Shown here: one piece after another, positions 7,670 through 15,631 of the stretch
Numbering within the stretch: position 1 is the stretch's first letter
Layout of the letters: each line of letters begins with the position of its first letter
Source of the DNA: Marivita sp.
GTDB lineage: Bacteria > Pseudomonadota > Alphaproteobacteria > Rhodobacterales > Rhodobacteraceae
NCBI RefSeq assembly: GCF_020055635.1
Contig: NZ_JAIPUT010000008.1
Coordinates: 1 to 64,000 of the forward strand
DNA: 64,000 bases
Direction of reading: 5' to 3'
Translations under genes and position numbers: made by a program
The notes under the pieces: model-generated
What the model was told of the DNA's origin: nothing
Database searches by the model: none
The model's input: the letters and a program-made list of their open reading frames with translations, nothing else

Positions 7670-8460
7670 TCCGCGGCCTCGATCTCGTCTTCTTCGTCCA
7701 CCTTGGCGATTGTCGCCTCCCAGTCCTCCTCGCCGTAGATTTCGGTCAGCTTGTCGGAGGTGAGACCGGTCGGCAGCCCGTCATAGACGATCTCGCCAAA
7801 GCGCAACCCGACGACACGCGGCACGAACATCTGCGCCAGGGCGACGTCGTGAATGTTGATGATCGCGGCAAGGCCGCGCTCCTGACACAGCTCGGTGATC
7901 AGGCGCATGATCTGGCGGCTGGTCTTCGGGTCCAGCGACGCGGTCGGTTCGTCCACCAGCAGGAGCTTGGGATTCTGAATCAGCGCGCGGCAGATCCCGA
8001 CCCGCTGGCGCTGACCTCCCGACAGTTCGTCGGCGCGCTTGTCCGCCATGTGCAGCAGCCCGACGCGATCCAGCAGGCGAAACGCCTCGTCCACATCCGG
8101 TTGCGGATACTTGCGCAGGAAACTGCGCCAGAAGCCGACATAGCCCAGGCGTCCGGACAGGACGTTTTCCATCACCGTCAGACGTTCGACCAGCGCGTAT
8201 TCCTGAAAGATCATCCCCATCTCGCGCCGCGCCTTGCGCAACGCGCCGGAGCCCAGTTTCGACAGGTCCACATCGTCAAGCAGGATGCTGCCGCCGGTGG
8301 GTTCGACCAGCCGGTTGATGCATCGGATCAGGGTCGATTTTCCGGCTCCCGACGGACCGATCAGGGCAAGGACCTGACCTTTCGGCACCTCGAGGTCGAT
8401 GGATTTCAGGGCCTGGTCCCCCGTCTTGTAGGTTTTGACCAGCTTGTTCAGGCGCAGCAT
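7666..8460 (-). CDS. phnC: PhnC-type ABC transporter ATP-binding protein
   Basis: 264 aa ATPase that energises the PhnE permeases. Walker [10 protein letters not shown] is at residues 35-43, followed by the phosphonate-family [11 protein letters not shown]. The signature [15 protein letters not shown], Walker [14 protein letters not shown] and the switch [10 protein letters not shown] are all present. [11 protein letters not shown] is chosen as the start because GAGGGG lies just upstream and because the in-frame extension reads through a stem-loop. It carries a short acidic C-terminal tail ([12 protein letters not shown]). It follows the binding-protein gene and overlaps the first permease gene. 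Confidence 0.9.
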   Translation of the reverse strand: MLRLNKLVKTYKTGDQALKSIDLEVPKGQVLALIGPSGAGKSTLIRCINRLVEPTGGSILLDDVDLSKLGSGALRKARREMGMIFQEYALVERLTVMENVLSGRLGYVGFWRSFLRKYPQPDVDEAFRLLDRVGLLHMADKRADELSGGQRQRVGICRALIQNPKLLLVDEPTASLDPKTSRQIMRLITELCQERGLAAIINIHDVALAQMFVPRVVGLRFGEIVYDGLPTGLTSDKLTEIYGEEDWEATIAKVDEEDEIEAAE

Positions 8461-8484
8461 AAAAGACCCCTCGCAAGGGTTGGT

Positions 8485-8508
8485 GACAGGCCCGGGGATG
8501 GGCCTGTC
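8485..8508 (-). repeat. Stem-loop between binding-protein and ATPase genes
   Basis: GACAGGCCC and GGGCCTGTC form a perfect nine-base stem around a six-base loop, in the gap between the binding-protein stop and the ATPase start. No T-run follows on the minus strand, so it is unlikely to be a full terminator. Such hairpins after binding-protein genes often protect the upstream mRNA or partly attenuate transcription, giving excess binding protein. Confidence 0.7.
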
Positions 8509-8525
8509 GATCAAGGGCTAGGCGG

Positions 8526-9500
8526 TTATTCGCAGGCGTAGCTGACGCCGTTGGCCGCGTCGATCTGACGGATGACGGCCCAGAACTCCTTGTAGTTCAT
8601 CGGCAGGAACTGGCCTTCGTTCGACTTCGAGAATTCTTCCTCCAGCGACGTGCCTTCCCACTGGAAATTGATGAAGGCATCGCGGATCTGCTCCTGCAAC
8701 TCCGGCGTCAGGTTGTGCGCGGTGCCATAGCCCGTCGTCGGAAAGGTCTGGGATGTGTAGATCGACACGATCTGGTCTTCGGTGACGACCTCGCGTTCGG
8801 TCATGCGGTGCAGCACCGAGTTCGCGATCGACGCGGCGGGATAGTCCTTGTTGGCGACGCCCAGGATCGAATTGTCGTGCTTGCCCGAGAAGACCGGTTC
8901 GAAATCGCGTTCGGCGACCAGATCATACTCGGCTTTCAGGATCGCCGAGGGCGCCTTGAAGCCGGAATTCGACGTTGGCGAGGTGAAGGCCAGTTGGCCG
9001 CCCTTGATGTCCTCGACCTTTTCGATGCCGCTGCCCGGATAGGTGATGATTTCCATCTCGTAGCCGAAACTGCCATCTGTCGCCGCCATGAGCGCGAAGG
9101 GGCGGAATCCGGCGCAATTCACGGCGAGCGGATTGGACCCGGTGTTGAACCCGGCCACGTGCAGACGGCCCGACCGCATCGCTTCGATCTGTGCCGCGTT
9201 GCTTTGAACGGGGAAGAAGACCACTTCCTTGCCGGTCACCTCGGACAGGTGGTCGATGAAATCCGACCATGCCGTCGCATAGACAGCCGGGTCTTCGACC
9301 GGCGTATAGGCAAAGACGAGCGTATCCGGATCGACCAGGTCGCCTTCATCCGTCGGGATATCCGCGATCAGGTCGCCATCCGTGTCGCAATACCGGTCAT
9401 CCAGCGCACCGCGCGGACAGTCCTGCGCCGAGGCCGTGGCCCCGAAAGACAGCAGGGCCATCGCGGATGCGCCCAGAAGCAATGTGATATTCAGTTTCAT
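8526..9500 (-). CDS. phnD: PhnD-family periplasmic binding protein
   Basis: 324 aa solute-binding protein for a phosphonate, phosphite or phosphate-ester ABC importer. A Sec signal peptide (MKLNITLLLGASAMALLSFGATASA) precedes CPRGALDDRYCDTDGDLIA, a Cys-bracketed acidic insert that looks able to bind Ca2+ or form a disulfide. The core has the family pattern LVFAYTPVEDPAVYATAWSDFIDHL, VFFPVQSNAAQIEAMRSGRLH, and LAFTSPTSNSGFKAPSAIL, where Ser/Thr residues normally hold the phosphonate group. It lies 27 bases after the DeoR gene in the same direction and heads the transporter genes. The exact ligand is unknown. Confidence 0.87.
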   Translation of the reverse strand: MKLNITLLLGASAMALLSFGATASAQDCPRGALDDRYCDTDGDLIADIPTDEGDLVDPDTLVFAYTPVEDPAVYATAWSDFIDHLSEVTGKEVVFFPVQSNAAQIEAMRSGRLHVAGFNTGSNPLAVNCAGFRPFALMAATDGSFGYEMEIITYPGSGIEKVEDIKGGQLAFTSPTSNSGFKAPSAILKAEYDLVAERDFEPVFSGKHDNSILGVANKDYPAASIANSVLHRMTEREVVTEDQIVSIYTSQTFPTTGYGTAHNLTPELQEQIRDAFINFQWEGTSLEEEFSKSNEGQFLPMNYKEFWAVIRQIDAANGVSYACE

Positions 9501-9527
9501 GGTTTCCTCCCAGTTTTTGTTTCTTAT

Positions 9528-10355
9528 CTAGCCAGCCGGTCCGGCCACGCAGATTTCCACTTGTGCCGCTTCCAGCGCCGCAAGAAGCGTCCCTTTCGGT
9601 CGCGCATCGGTGAACAGGGTCGACAGGTCCTGCATCGCGCCGGCCCGCGCAAGGCCCGCGATTGCGAACTTTTCGGAATCGATCAGGACAGCGCGCACCC
9701 GCGCCCGGCGCAACATTTCGCGTTTGACCGCCGCAAAGCCGCGTACGGTTTCGGAAATGCCCTCCTCCGACACGCCCGACGCGCCGATCATGCACCGGTC
9801 GACCCGAAAATTCCGAAGAAATTCCAGAGTTTCCGTGCCGATCACGGCGCCTTCCGCCGATTGGTATTCACCCGGGCACAACATGACGTTCGCGACTCCA
9901 TGGCCCAGCGTCATCGCCACGGGCAATGAATTGGTGATCACGGTACATGCGACACCGCGAAACGCCAAAGCCTTTGCAAGCTCGATCGTGGTCGAGCCGG
10001 AATCGATCATCAGCGTCTCGCCCTCCTGAACCGAGGCCGCCGCGATCCGGGCGATCCGCGCACGCTCTTCCACGCGGGCGGATTTGCGTTCGTCCAGGCT
10101 GGGATAATGTCCCTGCGACGGCGCGGACGCCCCGCCATGGGCGCGGTCGATCAGCCGGTCTTTCGCAAGCGCGTCGAGATCCCGTCGCAGGGTCTCGGGC
10201 GAGACATTGAAACGCTCTGAAAGGGCACTGATCCGCACATGCGGCCGGAGCTTGAGTTCAAGCAGGATCTGTCGACGTCGCTCGGATTTCCTGAGCTTTC
10301 CGCCGGCCGTCCTGGGCCCGTTATCCAGCATGATCTGTTCCGACACGCGACTCAC
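9528..10355 (-). CDS. DeoR/GlpR-family transcriptional regulator
   Basis: 275 aa. The N-terminal DeoR winged helix spans about residues 20-80 (RRRQILLELKL, VSPETLRRDLDALAKDRLIDRAHGGA). The C-terminal sugar-phosphate sensor domain has the family signature MIDSGSTTIELAKAL and VITNSLPVAMTL. Proteins of this family usually repress until a phosphorylated intermediate binds. It is the first gene of the phosphonate-type transport operon and so the likely local regulator, which fits an organophosphate such as glycerol phosphate as signal. It is divergent from an IclR gene across about 250 bases. Confidence 0.87.
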   Translation of the reverse strand: MSRVSEQIMLDNGPRTAGGKLRKSERRRQILLELKLRPHVRISALSERFNVSPETLRRDLDALAKDRLIDRAHGGASAPSQGHYPSLDERKSARVEERARIARIAAASVQEGETLMIDSGSTTIELAKALAFRGVACTVITNSLPVAMTLGHGVANVMLCPGEYQSAEGAVIGTETLEFLRNFRVDRCMIGASGVSEEGISETVRGFAAVKREMLRRARVRAVLIDSEKFAIAGLARAGAMQDLSTLFTDARPKGTLLAALEAAQVEICVAGPAG

Positions 10356-10608
10356 TCCCTGATCTGGAAATTGTGGCTATTTCTTCGTTTTTGCAAATAT
10401 TTTGTTGGATTACCCTCGTTTTGGCTTCAGCGCCGATGACGGACCGAGGCCGGCAGCTTGTCGATCGTCACACATCCGCGCCTGATCGCCGGTGTCGGGT
10501 TCGCAAGCAAACAGGCAGGGCGCGGCCCGTGCGTGATTGTTCTTGCTTTTTCAAAGGCGCGTATCATAGTTCGAGAACGCGTCTTACAATTCAAGATTGA
10601 TCGATCCC
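10356..10608. promoter_or_regulatory. Divergent intergenic region, DeoR / IclR genes
   Basis: AT-richer than the flanking genes, especially 10370-10425, where TTTCTTCG and TTTTTGCAAATATTTTG occur; this is the best place for the promoter and operator of the DeoR-led operon. The sequence before the IclR gene (10560-10600) is also AT-rich. No clear dyad matching a known operator was found. Confidence 0.4.
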
Positions 10609-11367
10609 ATGCACGTGGACCGCCTGATATCCCTGCTCGAAGTCGTTGCCGTCGCCGGGCGGCCCGTATCGGCGGTCGAGATCCAGAAGGCGACGGGGCT
10701 GCCCAAGCCGACGTGCTACCGGTTGATCCAGACGCTTCAGGATCACGGGCTCGTCGAGGCACCATCGAAGGACGGGCGTGTGGTCATCGGCGAGCGTCTG
10801 ATCCGGATCGCCTTGCTGGGCAAATCCGACGTGGATGTCCGGCGTGCCGCGGCGCCGTTGCTCAAGGCGGCGGCGGTCCAGTTCAATGAAACGGTGTTCC
10901 TGTCGCGGTTTCGCAACGAACAGGTCGAGATCATCCATGTCGAGACACCCGTCGACCCGGCCCGCGCCTATATCAGCCCCGGCCTCGGCGTGCGCCCCTT
11001 GCATGCCTGTTCCTGTTCCAAGGCGATCGCGGCCTTTGCCGAACCCGAGTTTCAGGCCCGGATCATCAGCGGCAGCCTCAAGGCCTATACCGAACACACC
11101 AAGACCACCGAAACCGAGTTGCGTGCGGAATTCGACCGGATTGTCGCGCAGGGTTTTGCGGATTGCGACCAGGAGATCGATATCGGCATCGCCAGCGTCG
11201 CGGCCCCGGTCTCGATCGGCAATATCGGCGCGACCTTCAGCGTGGGGGCGGTGGGCCCAATCCGGCGCTTCGGCAGGACCTATCGCTCCGAAATCGGTCG
11301 CAACCTTGTCGATTTGGCCAGCCGCGTCAGCGGAGCCATTCAACTGTGCAACGTGGCCGAGGTTTGA
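10609..11367 (+). CDS. IclR-family transcriptional regulator
   Basis: 252 aa from the ATG at 10609; a TTG twelve bases upstream is in frame. The winged helix (residues 1-65) reads MHVDRLISLLEVVAVAGRPV, then IQKATGLPKPTCYRLIQTLQDHGLV. The IclR effector domain follows, including HACSCSKAIAAFA in place of the usual HATAxGKA and a final FNCxx-like strand (GNIGATFSVGAVGP, GRTYRSEIGRNLVDLASRVSGA). It lies 81 bases upstream of the methanethiol oxidase-like gene in the same direction and probably controls it. The ligand is unknown; a small sulfur-containing or C1 metabolite is a guess. Confidence 0.88.
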   Translation: MHVDRLISLLEVVAVAGRPVSAVEIQKATGLPKPTCYRLIQTLQDHGLVEAPSKDGRVVIGERLIRIALLGKSDVDVRRAAAPLLKAAAVQFNETVFLSRFRNEQVEIIHVETPVDPARAYISPGLGVRPLHACSCSKAIAAFAEPEFQARIISGSLKAYTEHTKTTETELRAEFDRIVAQGFADCDQEIDIGIASVAAPVSIGNIGATFSVGAVGPIRRFGRTYRSEIGRNLVDLASRVSGAIQLCNVAEV

Positions 11368-11448
11368 GGAGACCTCGGCCCGAGCCGAAGAAAGGAAACA
11401 CGTCACGACGGCCCGTCAGGGACCACAACATTCAAGGGAGGAATTCAC

Positions 11449-12849
11449 ATGACTTTGCGACCTGATCCGACATTCCATGCCACCGCCCAACTTGCCATGC
11501 AGGCCCCCGTGGAGAACTATGCCTTCACGGTGATGCTCAGCCCCGACGGCGCGCAGCCCGACGGGATCGCGGTGATCGATCTCAACCCCGGTTCCGACAG
11601 CTACGGCACCATCGTGCATACGCTGTTGATGCCGAACAAGGGGGACGAATTTCACCATTTCGGATGGAACGCCTGTTCGTCCTCGCTGTCGCCGCTTTCC
11701 GGTCATGCCTTTCTTGAACGGCGCTACCTGATCGTGCCGGGCATCCGGTCGTCGCGGATCTACGTCATCGACACCAAGGATCCGCTGGACCTGAAGATCC
11801 ACAAGATCATCGAGCCCGAGGAAGTGTTTGCCAAAACCGGCTATTCGCGGCCCCATACCATCCATTGCGGCCCCGAGGGCATCTATGTCTCGACCCTTGG
11901 CGGCGGTGGCAAAGACGGCATCGATGGGCCTCCGGGCATCTTCATCATGGATTGCGAAACCTTCGAGATCATCGGCCAATACGAAATGGACCGGGGCAAG
12001 CAGGACAAGCATTACGATTTCTGGTGGAATCTGCCGCAGGATTACATGGTCAGTTCGGAATGGGGCCTGCCGCCGCAATTCGAAAACGGCATCGTCGCCG
12101 AGGATCTTCTGTCCAACAAGTACGGCCATTCGATCCATTTCTGGGACCTGCGCAAGCGCAAGAACATCCAGACCATGGATTTCGGCGAGAATTACCAGAT
12201 GGCGCTGGAAATCCGGCCTGCCCATGACCCGAAGAAATCCTACGGGTTTTGCGGTGTCGTGGTGGACACCACCAACCTGCAAGGCGCGATCTTCACCTGG
12301 TGGCGCGGCGAAGACGGCACCTGGCAGTCCAAGAAGACCATCACCATCGACCCGCGCCCGGAAGACCCGGCCAATCTTCCGCCGCTGTTGCAAGGGTTCG
12401 GGGCCGTGCCGCCGCTGGTCACCGATATCGACCTCAGCCTTGATGACAAGTATCTGTATGTCGCCTGCTGGGGTCTTGGCGAGATGCACCAATATGACGT
12501 GTCGGACCCGATGAACCCCAAGCTGACCGGCAAGGTCGAACTGGGTGGCATCGCGCGCGGCACCAAGCATCCGGGTGGGGGTGACTTCGCCTTCGGCCCC
12601 CAGATGGTCGAGATCAGCCGCGACGGAAAGCGGGTCTACTGGACCAATTCGCTCTATTCGACCTGGGACAAGCAGTTCTATCCCGATCAGGAGGGCGGCC
12701 AGATGGTCATGGCCCGTGTCGGAGAAAACGGCGGGCTGACGCTGGACACGGATTTCTACATCGATTTCCCCAAAGGCCACCGCGCCCACCAGATCAGGCT
12801 CGAGGGTGGAGACTGTTCGACCGACAGCTTCTGCTATCCCAACGTCTGA
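11449..12849 (+). CDS. mtoX: SBP56-family selenium-binding protein / methanethiol oxidase
   Basis: 466 aa beta-propeller protein of the selenium-binding protein family, whose bacterial members oxidise methanethiol to formaldehyde, H2S and H2O2. Family hallmarks are the GDEFHHFGWNACSS region, RPHTIHCGPEGIYVSTLG, YDFWWNLPQDYMVSSEWGLP, YGHSIHFWDL and the terminal GGDCSTDSFCYP. C76 corresponds to the selenium-binding Cys of SELENBP1; the usual CxxC partner is replaced by Ser79. His residues at 69-70, 151 and 154 could bind copper. Unlike some bacterial MTOs I see no cleavable signal peptide at the annotated start, so the protein looks cytoplasmic. A membrane protein gene starts on the base after its stop. 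Products H2S and H2O2 could be handled by the SQR and peroxiredoxin encoded nearby. Confidence 0.85.
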   Translation: MTLRPDPTFHATAQLAMQAPVENYAFTVMLSPDGAQPDGIAVIDLNPGSDSYGTIVHTLLMPNKGDEFHHFGWNACSSSLSPLSGHAFLERRYLIVPGIRSSRIYVIDTKDPLDLKIHKIIEPEEVFAKTGYSRPHTIHCGPEGIYVSTLGGGGKDGIDGPPGIFIMDCETFEIIGQYEMDRGKQDKHYDFWWNLPQDYMVSSEWGLPPQFENGIVAEDLLSNKYGHSIHFWDLRKRKNIQTMDFGENYQMALEIRPAHDPKKSYGFCGVVVDTTNLQGAIFTWWRGEDGTWQSKKTITIDPRPEDPANLPPLLQGFGAVPPLVTDIDLSLDDKYLYVACWGLGEMHQYDVSDPMNPKLTGKVELGGIARGTKHPGGGDFAFGPQMVEISRDGKRVYWTNSLYSTWDKQFYPDQEGGQMVMARVGENGGLTLDTDFYIDFPKGHRAHQIRLEGGDCSTDSFCYPNV

Positions 12850-13521
12850 ATGGAAACCGATGCAAGCACGTTGACGGCCCTCTGGGGGGCCGTCATCTTT
12901 TCCGGTTTCTATCACGGGATCAATCCCGGCATGGGCTGGCCGCTTGCCGTGTCGGCCGGGCTGATGGAGGGGCGTCACAAGGCGATGGTCAAGGCCATCC
13001 TGGCGCTGGCGCTCGGGCATCTGCTGGCGATGCTGGCGATCCTGCTGCCGTTCTCGATGATGACGGCCCTGATCGACTGGGAAACCGAAATCCGCATCGG
13101 GGCCGGAGCCTTGGTGGTTGCTGTCGGGATCTACCTGCTGATCAATCGCAGGCACCCGAGGTTCCTGGCGCGGGTGCATCCGTCCAGGCTGGTGCTCTGG
13201 TCGTTTCTCGCGGCCATGGCGCATGGGGCCGGGTTGATGCTGGTGCCGATTTACCTGGGCATCTGCGGGGTCGATCCGGGTGAGGGCGGGCACGAAGCCG
13301 CGCGGCAACTGATGGGGCAGAACGTGGCCTCGGCCTTCTTCGTGGCGCTGGCGCATACATTGGCGATGACCCTGGCGGGCGGCGTCATTGCCGCCGCCAT
13401 CTATTTCTACTTCGGGCTGAAATTCCTGTCGCGGACGTGGTTCAACCTCGACATCCTCTGGGCGCTGAGCCTGATCCTCGTGGGGTCCTTCGGGATCTAT
13501 TTTGCCCTGCACGGCCACTAA
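12850..13521 (+). CDS. Polytopic membrane protein linked to methanethiol oxidase
   Basis: 223 aa with about six hydrophobic segments. Histidine/glycine motifs recur in or near membrane segments: YHGINPGMGWPLAVSAGL near the N-terminus, LALGHLLAMLAIL around residues 54-66, and MAHGAGLMLVPIYLG around 120-135. This pattern recalls TauE/UreH-like or nickel/cobalt-type transporters, so a metal or small sulfur-anion transport role is possible, but I cannot assign a family firmly. Its ATG follows the TGA of the SBP56 gene with no gap, so expression is coupled. A likely job is supplying copper to, or moving a product of, the upstream enzyme; this is inference. Confidence 0.65.
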   Translation: METDASTLTALWGAVIFSGFYHGINPGMGWPLAVSAGLMEGRHKAMVKAILALALGHLLAMLAILLPFSMMTALIDWETEIRIGAGALVVAVGIYLLINRRHPRFLARVHPSRLVLWSFLAAMAHGAGLMLVPIYLGICGVDPGEGGHEAARQLMGQNVASAFFVALAHTLAMTLAGGVIAAAIYFYFGLKFLSRTWFNLDILWALSLILVGSFGIYFALHGH

Positions 13522-13593
13522 GCGCGCGCGCACATCCCCGTTCGGCCGATGCCGCCAGACGAGGCTGATCCTGTCGGCTGCACATGCCATCGG

Positions 13594-14901
13594 CTAGAGG
13601 CGCGGCGTCACTCCGAGGTGGTCGCAAGCCCACGCATGAAGCACGTCGCAGGCCTTGCCGAAATCCGCGAGATCCATCGCCTCGGCCGGGTTGTGGCTTC
13701 CGTTTTCGTTGCGGATGAACAGCATGGCCGACGGGATGCCCTGATCGGCGAATGTCGCGCAATCATGCCCGCCGCCCGAGGGCAGGTCGAGGGTCTCGAT
13801 GCCGCGGCTCTGCGCCGCCGCGACCAGCCCGCGCCGGAGTCTGCCATCCATCGGGGCTGCTGCTGCCTGGGTGAAGGGGCCAAGGTCGATCCGTACGTCC
13901 CGGCGCTCCGCGATGATCCTTGCCTGCGCCTGCACCCAGGCCTCGAAGCGGTTCAGAACGGCGTCGTCCTGGCTGCGCACATCAATCGTGAAGGTCACGA
14001 GGCCAGGCACCTTGGTGATGCCGTGCAGCGCGGTGTCCGTGCTGAATTCGCCCAGCGTGAGAACCATGTCGTCGCCCCTGGCCTCGACCGCCAGCCAATG
14101 GGTTTCCATCGCATGGGCCAACTCGGCCCCTGCCAGCACGGCGTCCCGGCGGCTCTGGCGGGGCACGCCGCCGGCATGTGTGGTCTCGCCCTCGATCCTG
14201 CAAAACCTGTGCCGGATATTGCCCCGGATCGCGGTGACGATCCCGACAGGGCGCTTCGCTTCGACCAGAACCGGGCCTTGTTCGATATGGACCTCGACAA
14301 AGGCCGCGATGCTGTTCCGGTCAAGCAGCGGGCGCCCGTCGCGGATCGCCTGCGGATCGAACTCCGCTTGCGTCATGTGGTCGGCCAGGCTGCGCTTGGT
14401 GTCGCTGCGGCGCACGCGGTCGGGGGCGTCTTGCGGCAACAGTCCAAAGGCGGCCCGGCTGCCAAGGTAGTGTTCGGGAAACCAGATCATCTCTTCCGCG
14501 CGAATGGCCATCAGGGTGACATCGCAGGGCGGTTGCGGCCCGCACGCCAGCCGCTCCAGCAGCACCAGCCCGGCAAGAACCCCCGCTGCACCGTCGAAAT
14601 TCCCGCCATGAGGCACGCTGTCGAGATGCGAGCCGGTCATCAGCACAGGCGCGTCGCGATCCGTTCCGGGGAGCGTGACGTAAAGATTGCCGATGGCGTC
14701 GGTTCGCGTTTCCAGACCCAGCGCGTCGGCCTCGCGGCGGATCATCGCATGGGCCGCGTCCTCGATCGGGCCAAAGCTCGCACGTGTCACACCAGGCGCG
14801 TCGGCGCTCATCTGAAGCAGTTCGTCGAACAGCCGTTTCGCACGGGCGAGGGGCGTTCTGCCGGTCACGTCGTCGCCCGTCCGACAGTGATCCGGGTGCA
14901 A
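13594..14901 (-). CDS. M20-family amidohydrolase (N-carbamoyl-amino-acid hydrolase type)
   Basis: 435 aa Zn enzyme of the M20 carbamoylase/allantoate amidohydrolase group, cleaving an N-carbamoyl or related ureido bond. Metal and catalytic motifs are TGSHLDSVPHGGNFDGAAGVLAGL, RAEEMIWFPEHYLGSRAAFG, VEVHIEQGP, the lid motif THAGGVPRQSRRDA and SGGGHDCATFADQGIP followed by SHNPAE. An ATG at 14901 has AAGGG upstream; a GTG at 14868 would also give a full enzyme. It is the last gene of the TRAP/racemase operon, which suggests import and hydrolysis of a ureido acid such as an N-carbamoyl amino acid or allantoate. No hydantoinase gene is present in the window. Confidence 0.83.
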   Translation of the reverse strand: MHPDHCRTGDDVTGRTPLARAKRLFDELLQMSADAPGVTRASFGPIEDAAHAMIRREADALGLETRTDAIGNLYVTLPGTDRDAPVLMTGSHLDSVPHGGNFDGAAGVLAGLVLLERLACGPQPPCDVTLMAIRAEEMIWFPEHYLGSRAAFGLLPQDAPDRVRRSDTKRSLADHMTQAEFDPQAIRDGRPLLDRNSIAAFVEVHIEQGPVLVEAKRPVGIVTAIRGNIRHRFCRIEGETTHAGGVPRQSRRDAVLAGAELAHAMETHWLAVEARGDDMVLTLGEFSTDTALHGITKVPGLVTFTIDVRSQDDAVLNRFEAWVQAQARIIAERRDVRIDLGPFTQAAAAPMDGRLRRGLVAAAQSRGIETLDLPSGGGHDCATFADQGIPSAMLFIRNENGSHNPAEAMDLADFGKACDVLHAWACDHLGVTPRL

Positions 14902-14944
14902 ACCCTTGTGCCGGCGGTCCTGCGTGCGGTGATGATCCGAGGCG

Positions 14945-15631
14945 TCATGCCTCGGGCGCCTTCACGCGGCTGGCGGGATGTCCTGTCCGGATGCGCGACC
15001 GGATCTGGCGGATCGCCTCTTGCGTGCCGTCGATGATCGGGACCGGGCAACGCGGTGCGATCCGTGAGGCAAGCCCCGCAAGCGGCCCACCTCCCATGAC
15101 GATGCTTCTTGCGCCTTCGGTCACGCAGTCGTTGCACAGGTCCAGCAACCGCAGGAACCGATCATCCGCGACCGACGCGGGATCTCCGGGCAACGGCTCC
15201 GGCAGCGCGGCCACCCGCAACAGGACATGCCCGACACCGTGCTCGATGGCCTTGTCACGCAGGGGCGGAGCGACCTCGGGCGCGAAGGTGACGATGGCAA
15301 AGGAGCCGCCGATATGGCGCGCGGTCTCGAAGGCCGCTTCGGCGATGCCGATGACCGGAATGTCGGGCCACAGGGCGCGCACCTCTTCGGCCCCGGTATC
15401 TCCGAACGATGCCAGAACGATCCCGTCCGGGCGTTCGGGATGCCGGCGAATGGTGGCGACCACGCCGCGCGCGGCCTCGACCCCGTCCTGAGCCGTGACG
15501 ATCAGGTCCGGCCCGAAGGCGGCAGGCAGGGTGATGACATGCTCGCCGGGCTGCGCCGCGGCCTGGGCAGCCAACGCGATCCGGTCGGTGATGCCCTGCG
15601 ACGTGTTGGGATTGACCACAAGCAGCCGCAT
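14945..15631 (-). CDS. Asp/Glu/hydantoin racemase-superfamily protein lacking both catalytic Cys
   Basis: 228 aa. The N-terminus MRLLVVNPNTSQGIT and the segments PVIGIAEAAFETA and PVPIIDGTQEAI identify the hydantoin/allantoin racemase branch. In classical members the two acid/base cysteines lie in ACFGDPG and GCAGM. Here the aligned stretches read ASFGDTG (Ser75) and MGGGPLAG (Gly181). Both cysteines are therefore missing, so the two-base racemase mechanism is not expected. It overlaps the TRAP permease gene by one base and precedes the carbamoylase gene. It may act as an isomerase or lyase on the same substrate, or have lost activity. Confidence 0.75.
   Translation of the reverse strand: MRLLVVNPNTSQGITDRIALAAQAAAQPGEHVITLPAAFGPDLIVTAQDGVEAARGVVATIRRHPERPDGIVLASFGDTGAEEVRALWPDIPVIGIAEAAFETARHIGGSFAIVTFAPEVAPPLRDKAIEHGVGHVLLRVAALPEPLPGDPASVADDRFLRLLDLCNDCVTEGARSIVMGGGPLAGLASRIAPRCPVPIIDGTQEAIRQIRSRIRTGHPASRVKAPEA

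Noticed and set aside
11416-13590. Very long open frame antisense to the methanethiol oxidase-like and membrane genes
   Set aside because: It is Arg/Gly/His/Asp-rich with no motif, and lies opposite clear family members. GC-rich third positions keep antisense frames open.
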